Positions 24,394-37,800 of a stretch of DNA of 64,000 nucleotides are shown here, piece after piece; position 1 is the stretch's first letter, and the number at the start of each line of letters is the position of its first letter. Source of the DNA: Synchiropus splendidus (taxonomy: Eukaryota > Chordata > Actinopteri > Syngnathiformes > Callionymidae); contig NC_071350.1 in the NCBI RefSeq assembly GCF_027744825.2, forward strand, positions 3,410,001-3,474,000. Reading direction: 5' to 3'. Position numbers and translations under genes: made by a program. Under the pieces are notes generated by a model that did no database searches, had not been told where the DNA came from, and was given only the letters and a program-made list of their open reading frames with translations.

Positions 24394-25061
24394 CTGTAAG
24401 GATAAGTGGAGAAGAAATGATCATTAAAAAGCTACCTGGATATGATTACATTTTCCCCCCTAACTTGGCAGATTGTAAATGTGATTTTAAGATACACCAG
24501 ATGTTTGATGTTAAGTAAGAAAATGAGGGACGAGAGTTCGCTGTTGTACATTGTGATCATTCAAGTCAAGTATTAAGATAAGAAAAATATGTAAATGTAC
24601 TCAGATCCTTTAAGCACTGAAGAACCATTTCAAATCCGAAGTAGCATTGCAATAGAACAGACTCAACATTTTATCTCAGAACGAGGAGGATTATGTAAAT
24701 TTGAAATATTCAATTACTGCCAACATCCTACTGATAGACTGTGCAACACGTACATCTTTCAGTTGTCGTAACAGAGGCCTCCACTTGGTGATGATAGACT
24801 GTTCAAAATAAATAAAATAAACTTGAAATGTTTGTTTTTTTAATGTACACTTTAGCCCATCATTGACCTCAAGCTAACATCACACATTTGTTTAAAAGTG
24901 AAATTAGCACAGATGCTGACATTAAACCTACCAGCAACAAACATGGATCTGGAAAGGCACATTTCTTACCTTGAAATTACTGGACAACATTCCATACATG
25001 AAGCTTTTCTTCTTTAGAGGCCATACGACTTGAGACAAACTTGTTCTGCTAGTTCGGGGTA

Positions 25062-25125
25062 AGGGATGCACCAATACCGGGTATCGGTCCGATACTGGGC
25101 TTGAGTACCACTTTATGGCAACGGG
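25062..25125. mobile_element. hAT-like terminus (ambal-type repeat)
   Basis: agggatgcaccaataccggg followed by tatcggtccgatact resembles the common fish hAT terminus 'cagggatgcaccgataccg'. Only one end is visible. Confidence 0.4.
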
Positions 25126-25424
25126 CAGTTTTTGTCAGTTTGACAATTTTGTAAAATTAGTCTTTTTACTGGTGTGAAACTTGGTGAGAAATACTGAGGA
25201 ATGTTGTTCAAATAATGATATTTACAAAAAAAAAACTGAAGGCAACTATGTGTAACAGTGTAAATATTAAAATGCATGTACCTGGCAATGGAAGTGAGAC
25301 AGCTTAACGGAGGTGTGCATCTACAGTCATTTGTCCGAAGAAAAGAGCTCATCACCCGCAACAGTTCTTCTGGGGACATTGTCCCTTCAAAGATCACACA
25401 ACTAAATGTAGCCAGTAATGTCAG

Positions 25425-25792
25425 ACTCCCACACCCTTCCTCTTCCTCCTTTGTCTTCTGGCATTTCCCATGACGGGTTGCCACAGCAAGTGGGCCTCCT
25501 CTACCTGAAGCTATCTTGATCATCTTATCCTGGCAATGAACCACAAGGTTTGCCGCCCGCTTCCTTCACCTGGCTCCTCGCATCTCCTCTGCATATGTCC
25601 AAACCACCAGAGTCTAGCCTCATTATCTTTACCTCCAAACTGTTTTTTACAAGAGCTGGCTCTGCAGATATCATCAGTTCTTGTTCTTCCTAGTCACTCC
25701 AAAAGAAAACCTGAGCAGCTTCACCTCTGCCACTTCTAACTCTACTTCTTGTTTTTTTTTTTTTGTGCCCAAGGCACTGCCTCTAAACTTTC
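25425..25792 (-). mobile_element. RTE-type LINE, 3' end fragment
   Basis: The minus strand carries phrases typical of the fish RTE 3' end, such as CTTGCTGTGGCAACCCGTCA followed by a GAAGAGGAAGG tail. The plus strand reads 'atgtccaaaccaccagagtctagcctc', the complement of the region after the reverse transcriptase. The insertion points the same way as vezf1. It is truncated, and no intact frame remains. Confidence 0.65.
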
Positions 25793-26141
25793 ATGAGTCA
25801 TATCATGAAGTGATCAATGATGACTTTTAATAAAATGTTTACACTCTGAATTTACATTTAAGTTGGCGCAGAATTGAGGTACATGAATTCAACGGTTTTG
25901 TGAAGGTGAGGGCCGAAGCTGGGTGTTTGACTAAACTCTGGCACACTTATATTTGGTTTTCTTGGCCTTTTTAAGTTATTCACTTATGCTGTCAAAGTTC
26001 AGCATTCATAAACACTCCTCGGCTCAGATCTCTCTCTGTCAGCCTGTTAGTTCCAGTGAAGCTGAATCATGCTACAAGTGAGTCAGGGTTACAACAGTGG
26101 CAGCTGCTCCCTTGCCGGAAAGAGTCATGCTGCTGGATGGC

Positions 26142-26163
26142 TTTTTTTTTTTTTTTTTTTTTT
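26142..26163. repeat. Poly(T) run
   Basis: 22 consecutive T in vezf1 intron 2 (poly(A) on the gene strand). Confidence 0.95.
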
Positions 26164-26998
26164 GCTGCTTCCATACTAATGAGAGGAATCGAGGGGATTT
26201 TTCTCAGAGGTGCCCTGAACCGGAATCTTTTTTTTTCTAATCCCAAAAGGGGGAGGGGCGCAGACTCCAGACAGTGGCAGTGACTCGGTTATTCAGTCCC
26301 TGTTCTCACTTTCCGGTATGCTGATGCATCCTTGTCCAGCGTCACAGTATTGGAGGAACGCCCAAAACTGCCCGGCGCAGCACACTGATAATGTTACAGC
26401 TTGGCAAGCATTTGCAGCTAATGTTTTCCTGCTGCTGGTGTGAAACCTTCCCTCTGTGCTGATTCATGCAACCTTTAAAATATAGGATTTTGAAAGACGA
26501 ACACAAGCTCTTTAACTATTTATTGCCAGTTGTAGCCAAGTTGACCTGAGCGTGGTTGCATGGTTCAGTGAATTCCCAGGGGAAAGGGGACGCTGTGACA
26601 AGGTAGCGGGAAGCGCAAAGTGACAAGTGACGCCTCCCCCTTCTTTGATACTCCACTACCACTGGTGCTCCCCCATGTGTGACTGTTTTAACATGTGCTT
26701 CAGATGGCGTGTGCGTGTGATGCGGGGGTGGGGGGGAGATGTTGGATCTGAGGGGGTCCTATTGCATGTAAACTACTCTGTTGCAGGGCTGCTGAATAGG
26801 CAGAGGATTGACATCATTTCTTGAGATTTACGACTGCACATAATATACAGCAGCAGCTAAAGCCGTCACATGGTTGCCGGGCAGCCCATAATTTATGTTT
26901 TACATCCAACACAGACTGTTAGACTAAAAACTTTGAAAGAGTATTTTGGAGCCACATTAAGCCAAACAAACAGACCAAATGATGTTTTCAGACACACC

Positions 26999-27000
<2 letters not shown>

Positions 27001-27041
<41 letters not shown>
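27001..27041. repeat. (AT)n microsatellite
   Basis: About 20 AT units directly bordering the Tigger-like element. Confidence 0.95.
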
Positions 27042-27044
<3 letters not shown>

Positions 27045-27725
27045 CGATTTGTTAGAAAATCTGAATCGATTTTTCCCATTACAATTAATGGAAAATGAAA
27101 TAATGCGTGCCAAGCCTTAAAATAGGCTTTTGTAGGAGTGAATGTAGAGTGTCTGCTGTCAGTGCGCTGTTCGTCTGTGTGGCCGCTGCATGTGGGAGGG
27201 GTTGCCGAGTGAGTGAGGTCTCTCCAGAAGTGAAGAGGTGCCCGGTGCGTGTCCAGCTCTGAATGTGCGCTTCTGTGCAGTTTGGCTGTGACAAAGTCAT
27301 AAACCAAGTAAAGCTCTGTCCGAGACTCGCCTCATCCCTGTCCCAGCTCCAGCCCACAACAGGACATCAAACCCTGGAGTGCGCGCTCCAGCCTCGGAGG
27401 TGTGGAGAGCGAGCACCTCCCCTGTGACACTCTACCACGGTCCAGTGCGGAGACAGGAAAGGTTTTACACCTCAACATGAAGAGTAAACAGTAAATGTAG
27501 CTAACGGGACACGCCTGCATACAGAGGCTGTGTTATACACAGTAAAGCGCATTGTGGGCCAGCTGATCGGTCTGCGCGTGTTATGTTTTTTCCAGCTTTT
27601 TCGGGGGCGTTCGAGTTCCAGATTTTCGTTCGAAATCCGAAGCAAAAAAAAAAATCTTGAAAATTTTGTTCAAACTCCAATTTGTTCGAAGTCTGGGACG
27701 TTTTTAAACCGAGGTACCACTGTAT
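27042..27725. mobile_element. Tigger-like (Tc1/mariner) non-autonomous element, left end lost
   Basis: The right terminus is the complement of TACAGTGGTACCTCGGTTT (27706-27724) and is preceded by GTTCGAA-rich subterminal sequence. Near the left end, 'cccattacaattaatggaaaatgaaataatgcgtgcc' is the subterminal phrase that usually accompanies this terminus. The left terminal repeat is missing where the AT array abuts. Open frames inside are not transposase. Confidence 0.55.
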
Positions 27726-30544
27726 ATGTGTGTACATTGTTAAACCTTAATTTATTATGGGTGTGCAATTAGAAAAACTGACATGTGATGCTGTAGGTCG
27801 ATCAGTTGCCAAGTCCCAGACACATCAAGAGACCAACTTTTCTCACAGATCAAATATTTAAGCCTGTCCACTTCATTGTGGAGACAGGTTCATCCCTCTA
27901 ACTAATTTACTCAGCTATTGATCGGGGGGACGGCTGAAGTCATTTGTGTATGATAAGACTGATAAAGCCATTTGCCCCCATACCAGCTTTAGTATGAGGC
28001 ATTTAATGTTGTTATTGCTTTGGAAGGGGATCAGGAGCTTAATAACTGTTATCTGGGAAGAAAGACATAAAGTACCCTAAACTTATGGCATCAGTGTTTT
28101 ACAACCATGTGCGTCCATTTAGTTAAAAAAATATGTCTGCACAACCCTACATGATTTGCTTGGATGTCACAAAGCGTGTTCAAGTGACCTGGTAAGAACC
28201 AAGGGGGAAAAGTCATGGATGAATAAAACTGTGAACCAAGGACAAGCATTGTCACCAATCCTACCCCTTTTGCTGATAAGAGACCCCTAAACACGCTCAA
28301 TTTAAAGGAAGCAATGAATGAAAAGTTAGACAAGCGGTTACTGCACGGTTTCAAATATAGCAGCTGAGAGATGGCGTAAAAAACACGAATAATAAATGAA
28401 CAATTGAATCATCAGTTTCGGCTAAAAAAAAGAAAACAGTCTTGTTTAAATGAGTCTGTAATTGTATGACTGAAAGTAAATACGATACTCACAGATGGTC
28501 CAGCCGAACCAACTCACAACCACACATGCACCCTAGATCTTAAACTCCGTCACGAAAAAGAAACCCTGAATTCAATCAATCAATGACCACCTCTGCATTC
28601 AAAATCCCCCCACGTTCATGAAAAAAAAAAAAAAACTAAACAAAACATTGCCTTCAACAAAAAGGAACACTTGAAGGAGAAGATTTAATACATGAAAAGG
28701 TGAATAGTTTGACCAAGCGTCACAGCCAACACAAAGTGTGTGGGGCTTCACATGGTTTCGCCCTCACAAGATCGCATTTAAAAACAGCAATACAAAAACT
28801 CACCATGACAGAAGTCAGTTTTATTTATTTTCTAAATAAGCTGGTTCAATTAAGCCGCTTTAAATGCCTAAGTCAAGGCATTTGTGTTTCAGCAGGTTTT
28901 ACAGTGAAGAGGTTAACCTGGACTGTTATAGTCATGATATTGTACCTGTTGAAGAAGAAGAAGAGACTTGATGATTAATTTAAAAAAGGTATTTCATTTA
29001 ATGAATTAATTTAGGTGTTTTAGTTGAAGTTAAATATACATATGTTCGATGACATACAGTATTCTAAAAAAAGTGTGTATTTGAATGTTTCTTTTGTAGA
29101 TGAAAGAGAAATATACATGATCAAAACATCTACCTTAAGGATGTGTAAATGTAAACAAGACAAGCGTATCATAAATAATGGCCACTTGAACATAAAAGAC
29201 TATCAAATGAAAATGTTCATAGGTCTCTGTGTGCTATATTTAAATGTGATTTACTCAGTTTGTGCCTGGAATGCTGGTCTCAGAATGTGAAATGAGATTT
29301 TGTCTGCCCTCCCACTAGTCAAAATTGGTTCCCAGTGGCACACTTCCTGTTTACAATAGCCTTTAACTTGAGTGAAAGCATGTGAAGAAAGTGTTACACA
29401 ATTTGACAGGACGATTGCAAGCTCGCTAGACAAAAGTAAATGAGCTTTGCTGGCAGGCATGCGCTTTTTTTTCCAAAAGAATCATCATAGAAACATTTTA
29501 AAAGTCCACTTTCAGTGGCCTAATGGCAGAATAGGATCAACTATTATCCAAATAAGAACTTGCACGGATTGCACAAATGCTTAGCAGACCTCACACAGAC
29601 TTGCTGCACCAACTCCTAAACTATATCAGGAATGTGCAAAGATATTTGATACAGTAAAGGTACCCGCTCCTGAAATCTGTCGTCAGCCCTAAACTTCCAG
29701 AGTAATATTAACTCCATGTGACGAGTAATTACTACTGCATAAAGAATCAACATCTTTACAAAACCTATACCAAACAAAAAGCATTTTTCCTGGCTGGATA
29801 ATGGTGCAAAGAGTATACGGTACTACTTCTATTGCACATGTAGAAGATCATGCTGTTCATGTTCATTAGTTAAATACAATGAGAATCCTCCAATACAGTG
29901 TTCACATGAGTTATAAAAGTAGACATAAGGAAAAAACCCTTAAGCAAACATGTTGATGACACCGGATGAACTGATCATAAGGGGACAATTTCCAACTAAT
30001 ATTAGCAGGGCAAGAGACTGACTTGACTTGATGTACCTGCAACAGCAGTGACAGCTGCTTGTTGGAGTTGTTCTGAAAAGCAATGATTATATGGAAGTGG
30101 ATAAGTGCATAAAAACAATCGCTCAAACTGAGACAGCTGTGAATAAACCAAGGGTTCCTTGTCTCATTCCACAAAATGGAACAAATCTCTGGGGAGATTG
30201 CAAGTAGAGAAGTTTCATAATCAAAAGTATGACTCCTTCTCTGAAGGATCTCACGAAAATGACTAAATATATTTGAAATGTGAATATGAATCAGATGATG
30301 ATGATCCGCTTGCGCTGGCAGAGTGCTTGAGAAAAAGCCTGTGTGACAGGTGAACTGAAACACGAAGAAACAAATGGATCACAAAGACATTAACTGGTAT
30401 TACAGCAAATGTTTGGCTGTTAATGTACTGCATGATACAGTACTGAGGAAAAAAAATGTTTACATTCTTACCTCTAGATTTCAGTTTTCTATTTCATTTG
30501 TTTGCAGTTTTGGCATGACTTAAGGTATGGCCTGCTTCACAGGC

Positions 30545-30625
30545 CATATTTATTCAACTTTATTTGTCACATACATAGAGCTAACTTGTATAAAACATGT
30601 AGCGAAGTGAAGTTGTGGATGCTCT
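30545..30625. mobile_element. L2-like LINE tail scrap
   Basis: The phrase tttatttgtcacatacatag followed by 'catgtagcgaagtgaa' resembles the 3' tail of fish L2-type LINEs. It is short and diverged. Confidence 0.3.
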
Positions 30626-31031
30626 GCTTTATTGTGCTTGGGTGTATGTTATTGTATATCACACAAGAAAACTATCTTTTCGATGAGAATGACTGCGGGT
30701 TAAGTAATGTGAAATATCGGGATACGAGTTACCTTGAAGGCCTTGTATCAGGATACACATGTAACGCAACACACATCGAATCGTGAGGTTGTTGGAAATA
30801 ACCAGCCCTACGTATGTGGTAGCCATACCCGACCAAGTTTAAGGTGACCACCACAATAATATTTCTGAGGGCTTTCACAACCAAAGTTGCCCCAGACTGG
30901 ATGATTCATCTCAAGGCAAAAAAACTGGTTCGACATTGGCTACAGAAACATGTAAAGCATCTGCTCAAGCAATAAAAATATTACAAAATGGCATGTCATC
31001 CAAAAATGTGGGACAATAAAAAGGATCTTAC

Positions 31032-31810
31032 CTGGAGAAGCCTTTCCCACAAACAGAACACACATAGGGCTTGTGAACGCCACCGTCATGAGAGCGAACG
31101 TGGTAGGTCATTCTGTCCTTCCGTTTAAAGCGCTGCTGGCATATCGGGCACTCGAAGGGCTTTTCATCTGAATGGGACAGCTTGTGGCGGTTCAGATGGT
31201 AGACATCACGGAAGGCCTTCCCACACATCTCGCACCCATGGTTTTTCTTCACAGGCTTGGGGGGCTTTTTGGGGATGTTTTGCTGCTGCATGTTTCCCAT
31301 TGCGGATGATGTCATGATACTTGTCCCTGAGGATACAGAAGTCGTCGCTGTGGAGAGGATACCAGCTACTGTGGAGATATAAGACTGTTGGCCATTGTTC
31401 TCGCGTGGCATGGTGGAGATCATGGGCACCATAGTGGGGGCCGTCTGGGCGGTCTTCTTTGGCCGTGACACCATTTTAATGCCGGTGTGGCTGGACTCAT
31501 GGCGTCTTAGGTGGTAGCTGTCCCGGAAGGCTTTGTTGCAATAACCACATACGAATGGCGTTTTGCCTTTGTGTTCCTTCTTGATGACGGGCACCGGTGG
31601 CCTTGCGCCTCCGCCGCTGGCCACATTGTCTTTGAGAAGTTCGGCAGCGCTGGAAGGATTCTTCTGGTCTATTTGGATGGGCAAAAGTGGCTTTTGGTCT
31701 ATTTGGATGGGTAAGATAGGCTTCTGGTCAATTTGCTCAGTTCCTGCATTAAGAAGAGGCAGCAGGCTGTTCTGGGCCACCTGGTGTTGGTGGTGGAGGG
31801 CTTCATTGGC
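31032..31810 (-). CDS. vezf1: vezf1 exon 2 (zinc fingers 1-3, start of 4)
   Basis: VEZF1 is a nuclear C2H2 zinc finger transcription factor that binds G-rich DNA and acts in endothelial and blood development. This exon encodes residues 12-270. In order: a conserved N-terminal segment (ANEALHHQHQVAQNSLLPLL), a triple IDQKP repeat at about 38-61, finger 1 at 97-119 (FVCGYCNKAF...H-ESSH), a Ser/Thr-rich linker with CK-like KPPKPVKKN, finger 2 at 202-224, finger 3 at 230-252, and finger 4 from 260. All visible Cys and His ligands are intact. The donor is AG|GTAAGA. The acceptor region reads CTCCAGCAG; I use the second AG because it gives the family sequence FLFQA. Confidence 0.97.
31666..31736 (-). 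repeat. vezf1: In-frame 30-bp tandem repeat in vezf1 exon 2
   Basis: Two complete copies and one partial copy of a 30-bp unit encode P-(I/L)-LPIQIDQK. Human VEZF1 has a single DQKPLLPIPITQKP-like stretch, so the array looks like a lineage-specific expansion in a disordered segment. Confidence 0.75.
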
Positions 31811-34800
31811 CTGCTGGAGAAGCACACAAACACACATGAGTGGAGGGAGCTAAATAAAAGCTACCACGGAGTCTTACATGGTGTTCTTCAACGACAGGAC
31901 ACAGCTTAAACAACAGTAAAAATTAATTGCTCGTGGTAATAGTGTTGAATCAAATTAGATTCACATTCATTCATCTTCAAATGCACATTCCCCAATAAGA
32001 AAAAGAAACTATTGTACAAGAGCAAGAATACAATTCATTTTGCAAAAGTCTGACTAGTTGAACAATATTTTATATATTCTCTCATTGCATAAGTAAATGG
32101 AATTTTAATTAGAAATGATATTTGTATGAAAGATTAGATTAACGTTATTCTTCCACATTGCATTCCTAACTGTTTAACTGAATAGTGGCTCTTACTTGCA
32201 GTGCATCACTGTCATTACTTCAAAGGGTGTAACACGGTGATTCGAAAAACAGTTATTGGAATGAGAAATACATTTTTACAGCAAAAAAAGTAGATGATTT
32301 TTGAGTTGACCTTGAGTCACAGTGCGGGACAGTCTGTAGAGAAGTATACGGGTCACAAACAAGACAAAACGTGAATTCAAGTGACACAGCATCCTCCTGG
32401 GTATTTGGCCTCACCCACACTATAGTCCTGAAACACTGGATGCAAATCGATTACGACTGCTGCCTAAACACCAGTGAGAGTGACAGGAAGCAATTTAGAG
32501 CAGCAAAAACTATGGAGGGTACGTTTGGTTATTGGATTATAAATGAGAAAAAGTTTTGAGATAGCATTTTGCTTCCCCTACAACACCTTTGGGATTTTTG
32601 GAAGGGACACAGTCTGAGACTGAAGCGGTGTAATGCTGATTTCCTCCATCTACCCAAACTCAACGGACAAGGGCACAAATATAATACATAACACTAAATG
32701 CAACAAAGTGCACAGGGCATGTTCCTGAGAAAGATGAAAACCAGTGTTGTAAGTGCTTTGCAGCTCTAGATGTAAACCGCTAAAAAGGGGAATAATGTGA
32801 TTCAATGATCCTATTTTAATCCATTTTTTTATCAATCAAAATGCTTTTATTAAACATGACATGACACATCAGGAAATTCCAGACTAGATGCATCTCAGCA
32901 GACTTTGTTGTTAAAATTAATCTGTGCACTAGAATATTTTGTGTATACTCAAACTATGTAGCCACATTTTTGAGCAAAGCCCACAAGACCCTTAAATGTC
33001 TTGGATGGTATTTCACAAGGGTGACAGTTCAGGTATTTACTGTGTCCATCTGTACGGCACGGTGAGGTGAAAAGATCACCTTATGAAATCTTTTAACATA
33101 GACCAAGTGTGGAGAAAGAATAGCTGTTACAGCAATGTTCTTCTGCAAAAACATATACAACACAGACCACTACTACTGTCCATTCGCAGCGAAGGAGGTG
33201 GTGTCAGGGAGAGGAGAATGCCTAAGTGAGGCACTGAGAGAAATTTCTCACATAACTGAAGGTTTATGGTGCATTTTGGTGCAAGGAAATTACATACATG
33301 TCTAAGAAAAGTGCATAGTAAAGGACCTTGTTTTCACTCACGATTGTCTGAATCAGACAGTCAAATTTCAGACATTAATACTGGAAATAAAACAGGAGTT
33401 TATTGTAAAATTGTGACAATTGTAAAAAATAAAAATATGAACACTATTGTTTAAATGGAAACGTCTTTTTAGCTAGTTTGAATAAATAAGTAATGATAGC
33501 ATATCGTCATAGCAGCTAACACAAAATAATAAGTTTCCCTGCTGACAGCAAAGTGAAGCCCCGTTTATGCTCCCTCTACGTACGAAGATGTACCTGTCCT
33601 TTTCAAACAATGTTACCGGATCTAATCACGTACTTTGATGCATTCTTTATGGCTGGTATCACTAATATACCCAAACTGAAATGAACCCCATTCGCACCTG
33701 GATCCGTATGAAACTTTGAGCATGAGACACACTGACAGGACATTTTGCCGATTTCCTCAAAACACGCATTCCTCCGGTCTGTAGTAAACTCAAGGTGAGA
33801 AACACAACCACCTGCACCACAGGCATCCGGAAGAGATTCTCCAACTGGATGTAAATAATTTATTTTGCAGTAATCAGACATCGCACACTAAACTGTGTTG
33901 TCAGCCACCAGCAGGAAAGGCCACAGTGAAATGCTTGACCTTTCCCTTTGAGGTTCAATCATCCATCGAAGAAGGCCAGCCAAGAAAAAGGAGTTGCAAG
34001 AGAGGAGGCAGGGGACAAAAAAAGAAAAATGAGCCACACAATGTCCTCCTTATGCCATCTAGTCTATTGTGAAAACACAAATCTGAGCAGTGATGCACTA
34101 GGGCCTCAGCAGGGGTGCTTTGTATGCTCATCTTCATTGATTTGGTTCATCTATTCATGAGACAGGGACATTGTTTATCCACACACCGCGCAGCTAAACT
34201 AGCCGCCATTCTGCCCAACGCAGTCGGACCTGGGAACTGGTGGTGAATGCCACCAAGCCAGACCAATCCATTTGTCTAAACACCTGCTCGCACTTGCCAC
34301 CTTCCAGGATTAGTCCTCGTCAACATCATGCCAATGCTAGCTTGTCCACTGGCACACCAGGGGTGAGAAGCAAGGAGGGCTTTATGTTTGGGTGAGGAGG
34401 GGGCTCTTTGTGAGTCTTGTGAAGAGCAGACAGGCCGCTGCAGACAGCCCGGCCCCTATACAGAGGTGCAGGGCCTGTAAGCTGCTGTGCCTTCATGCAG
34501 CTCTGACCACTTTGACACAAATGCGCTCTGACAACTGAGGCTGCTTGCTCATAAATAACATCAAAATGGAGGGAGTGTCCCGATGGCTCCACGGGCCACT
34601 GTAGGCTCACGCTCTGAGTCAGATTATGCACTGTCTTTCCTCAATCTTTTGTGTCACACTCTGCAGCTGCTTGCTGTAATCCTGGTTTATACAATGCAAA
34701 AACTATAATTGGCAACAAGAAGAAACTGATTGTGGGAGTGGAGATACAACTGGTGAGAGAAAAACCATTGTCCTTCAGCAGTTTACAGTTTCTCTTTGGG

Positions 34801-37800
34801 TTGCCATCCAATAGACAAGAACTACAAAAAAAAACGTGGTTAGGCACATTATTTGGAGTTTGCAGCCATCGTAATTGACTAAAGTGAACGAAAACGATCC
34901 ATTGCCGCTCTTCACACCACACACATCACCTCTGACCCTTTAGCCCAATTACTTTTACAGAGCATTATATTGTTGTCAGATGCAACTTCCGGTGAGGAAT
35001 TAAAATGATTTGTTGCCAAAACTACCACATAGTTTCAACAGTCGAAAGGTCTGGAATGAAATGCCTCATGAGGGAAAAATGCAGATGAACAAAGTATACA
35101 AAATTCAGCGAGGAGAATTGGCCTCAAAAGAAAACAAAAAGAGGTATTCATTAAACCTACTAGCTACAGCGACATCATTGGAGTACAACACACAAAATAA
35201 TTGTGTCGACAAGACATATGTAACTGATTTTTAAAAAATGAATGAAACGAGGGATGATGATGACTTCTCAGAAAGTGCTTTACAAAATCAAATGACTCTT
35301 CACAAGGACTTGTATCCATAATAGAATTACATTTGTGTGTCCTGTGTTCACAAATGAATCATGTGGTCAAAAGTACGACAAATTATCAAACAGTGGATGA
35401 CAGTAATCTAATCTCAAATCTATACATTATGCCATTAAAGAGTCTGAAAAGGTCTGGTTTGTTTATCAAAGAATGCAGACTGACTCTTCTATAGCATTGA
35501 AAAAAAAGAATGCATAACAATGGCGATTGGACAAGTATGTGAAACAGCAAAATCAGAGCAATAAATAAAATCAACTGTTAGTACAGAAACTTTTCTTGTG
35601 GTCTCCTCCCAGCAGTGTGTCCAAAGGAAGGCGGCCCATATGTACCATATTAGATTACCAGATATTAGATGACCAAAACAGGTGTGCATATACCCAGAAA
35701 TGTGGCAGCTCTAGTCCAAGTTCCTGGCAGATGGAAAAACTACAAAAAAACTACTAATTGATTCAAAGAAATAATTCACAAATTAAACAGTTGATCAATG
35801 AAAGGGGAATACATTTAGTCACCGTCTTTGCTGATACATCTGTCTATTGTCACTTTATGGAGACCAGTTAAAGTACGTGGACATGGCTTTTATAAGCATG
35901 ACTCTTGAGGTCAGTGGCATTTCAGTTCACCACGTTTGTTGATAATGACAATAATGCAGCAATATATGGCGGCCTCTGTTATGTAATAGCAATAAACTAC
36001 AGGAGTATGGCTAATCAAGAAAAATCCTTTACTGAGAACACAAGTACTGATAGGAATTACTGCCAATATATTACCAAAATTTTCAATTTAGCATCAAGCC
36101 ATGAACTTGAAGCTCAACACAAGAATACCCCACTTTTGAAAAAACAACGAGTATCAAGGACAACAAAGTGAAAATAATAATGCACCTGACCTTTGGAACA
36201 TCATAGATTATTCAAGTAGGATTCAAATATTTGCACAGCAAAGTGTGTTAGAGATGTAATATTCAGTTTTTGTCAAACACTAAACCAGAAGTGTGTGTTG
36301 GTGTAACACAGACCAAAATGTTGCCAATCAAATAGAATCAAATAGACCTTGCACACCAGATAGAACAGACAAAAGCCAACATTACTAGATGTACTGACTC
36401 CCCCCGCAATTAGATACATTACAAGTTGTATTGTCTTTGATTGTGCACAAGTAGATAAGCAAAAGTATATGGTCATAGAGCTAGAGATATGTGGGCATCA
36501 AAAAAGAAGAAAAATGTCTTCCGTGTTAGATATTTGGTTGGCTATCATGGCATTTTAAGCCTTTGATAGTGGCGTGGCATGACATGAGCAGCTCCTGGAA
36601 TTCAACAGCATTTCAGAACACAACCTCATCTGACTGTGTGGTTCACTAAATATAAGGATGAGGTGGACATACACAAAAATAAAGCATTAGAAATCATGAC
36701 CAACAGACCATCCAGGCAGTTTGAAGCTGGGGTTGCTCATCTTGAAGTCAGGAGCTTTAAATATAACTACACACAGATTTACATAAGACTGTGCGAAGTA
36801 CATAATACATGCAGGGTTTTTGGCTGAACGCCAGATACCGCAACAACAAATCACACCGTCCATCTGCCTGTTTCTATCAAGGAAGAACAGTGATGCAAGG
36901 AATAGCCGGACCGTTTAACAGCTGAGGGAAATGAAAAGACGCATGATCAACTCGGCAATGGATGAAGACAGATGTAGACAGAATAGTTCCACTTAATCAG
37001 GGTTTGCACTTTTTGAGTATCAGTAAATCTAGCCATGTATGAGCAATCTTAGGCTGTATTATCTTGATTTTCCCACTCCGTTCCTAATTTTATAGGTTAA
37101 TAATCCAACAGAATCTTTGAAATATCCTTTCAACTCATGATCCAGTCATTCATAAATCTGAAGCGTTCCCTCAGTCGGAAAGGGGATGCGATGTCTGTTG
37201 ATTGAAAAAGACACCAACATTATTGAGCCTCATTCAACATTGAGATGCTGTCAACATCCCTGGATTATGACAAGAAACTTTCTTAAAAGGGCATTTATAT
37301 CCTCCTTTTCTGCTGAATGACAGATTAGTCTTGATAATGTGTACTATAACAGAAAATAAATTACACTGTTGGGAATGAAAAAAAAAAAATTTTCAGGAAT
37401 AGTAAATTTACAGCTGTGTAAACATATACAGCAGCATTCCAGCTAAAGGGTATTTAAAAAAAACATAATATTAACTATTTTGGATGACATAATATAGGCT
37501 TATTCCAGTCAGTCCATTTCCCAAATTGCCTTCCAATATTACCTGTTTGTTAGACAAATATTTCCCTTGGAATATTTCATCAGAAAAAGTATGTACTATG
37601 AGGTAGACTGCTACTAAAACCACTATATGAAAGAGCAGTCAATAGTAACAGCCACACAATGCATTTTAAGTAAGACTTAACATAAGACAGAAGTTGAGGT
37701 CTTAAGGTGATGTCCGGCTTGAGAGGAGTGAAATATGTCACACCATAAGATACTACAAGATCTGAATAAATGACATGCCTAACCACACATGAAACGTGAC

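Larger units (their letters stand above)
22570..31031 (-). other. vezf1: vezf1 intron 2
   Basis: An 8.5 kb GT..AG intron with donor AG|GTAAGA. It contains a candidate alternative terminal exon (24288-24393), a hAT-like remnant, an RTE 3' fragment, a T run, an AT array, a Tigger-like element and an L2-like scrap. Long minus frames such as 29911-30363 show no recognisable domain. I see nothing in the rest. Confidence 0.75.

Noticed and set aside
25113..25544. 143-codon minus-strand open frame
   Set aside because: It overlaps the 3' end of an RTE LINE fragment and runs into AT-rich DNA, so it is not a host gene.
26957..27307. Minus-strand frame ending in an Ile-Tyr run
   Set aside because: The run is the translated AT microsatellite, and the rest is non-coding Tigger-like sequence.
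29911..30363. 150-codon minus-strand open frame in vezf1 intron 2
   Set aside because: No family resemblance, composition like the surrounding intron, and no paired splice signals in the vezf1 phase.
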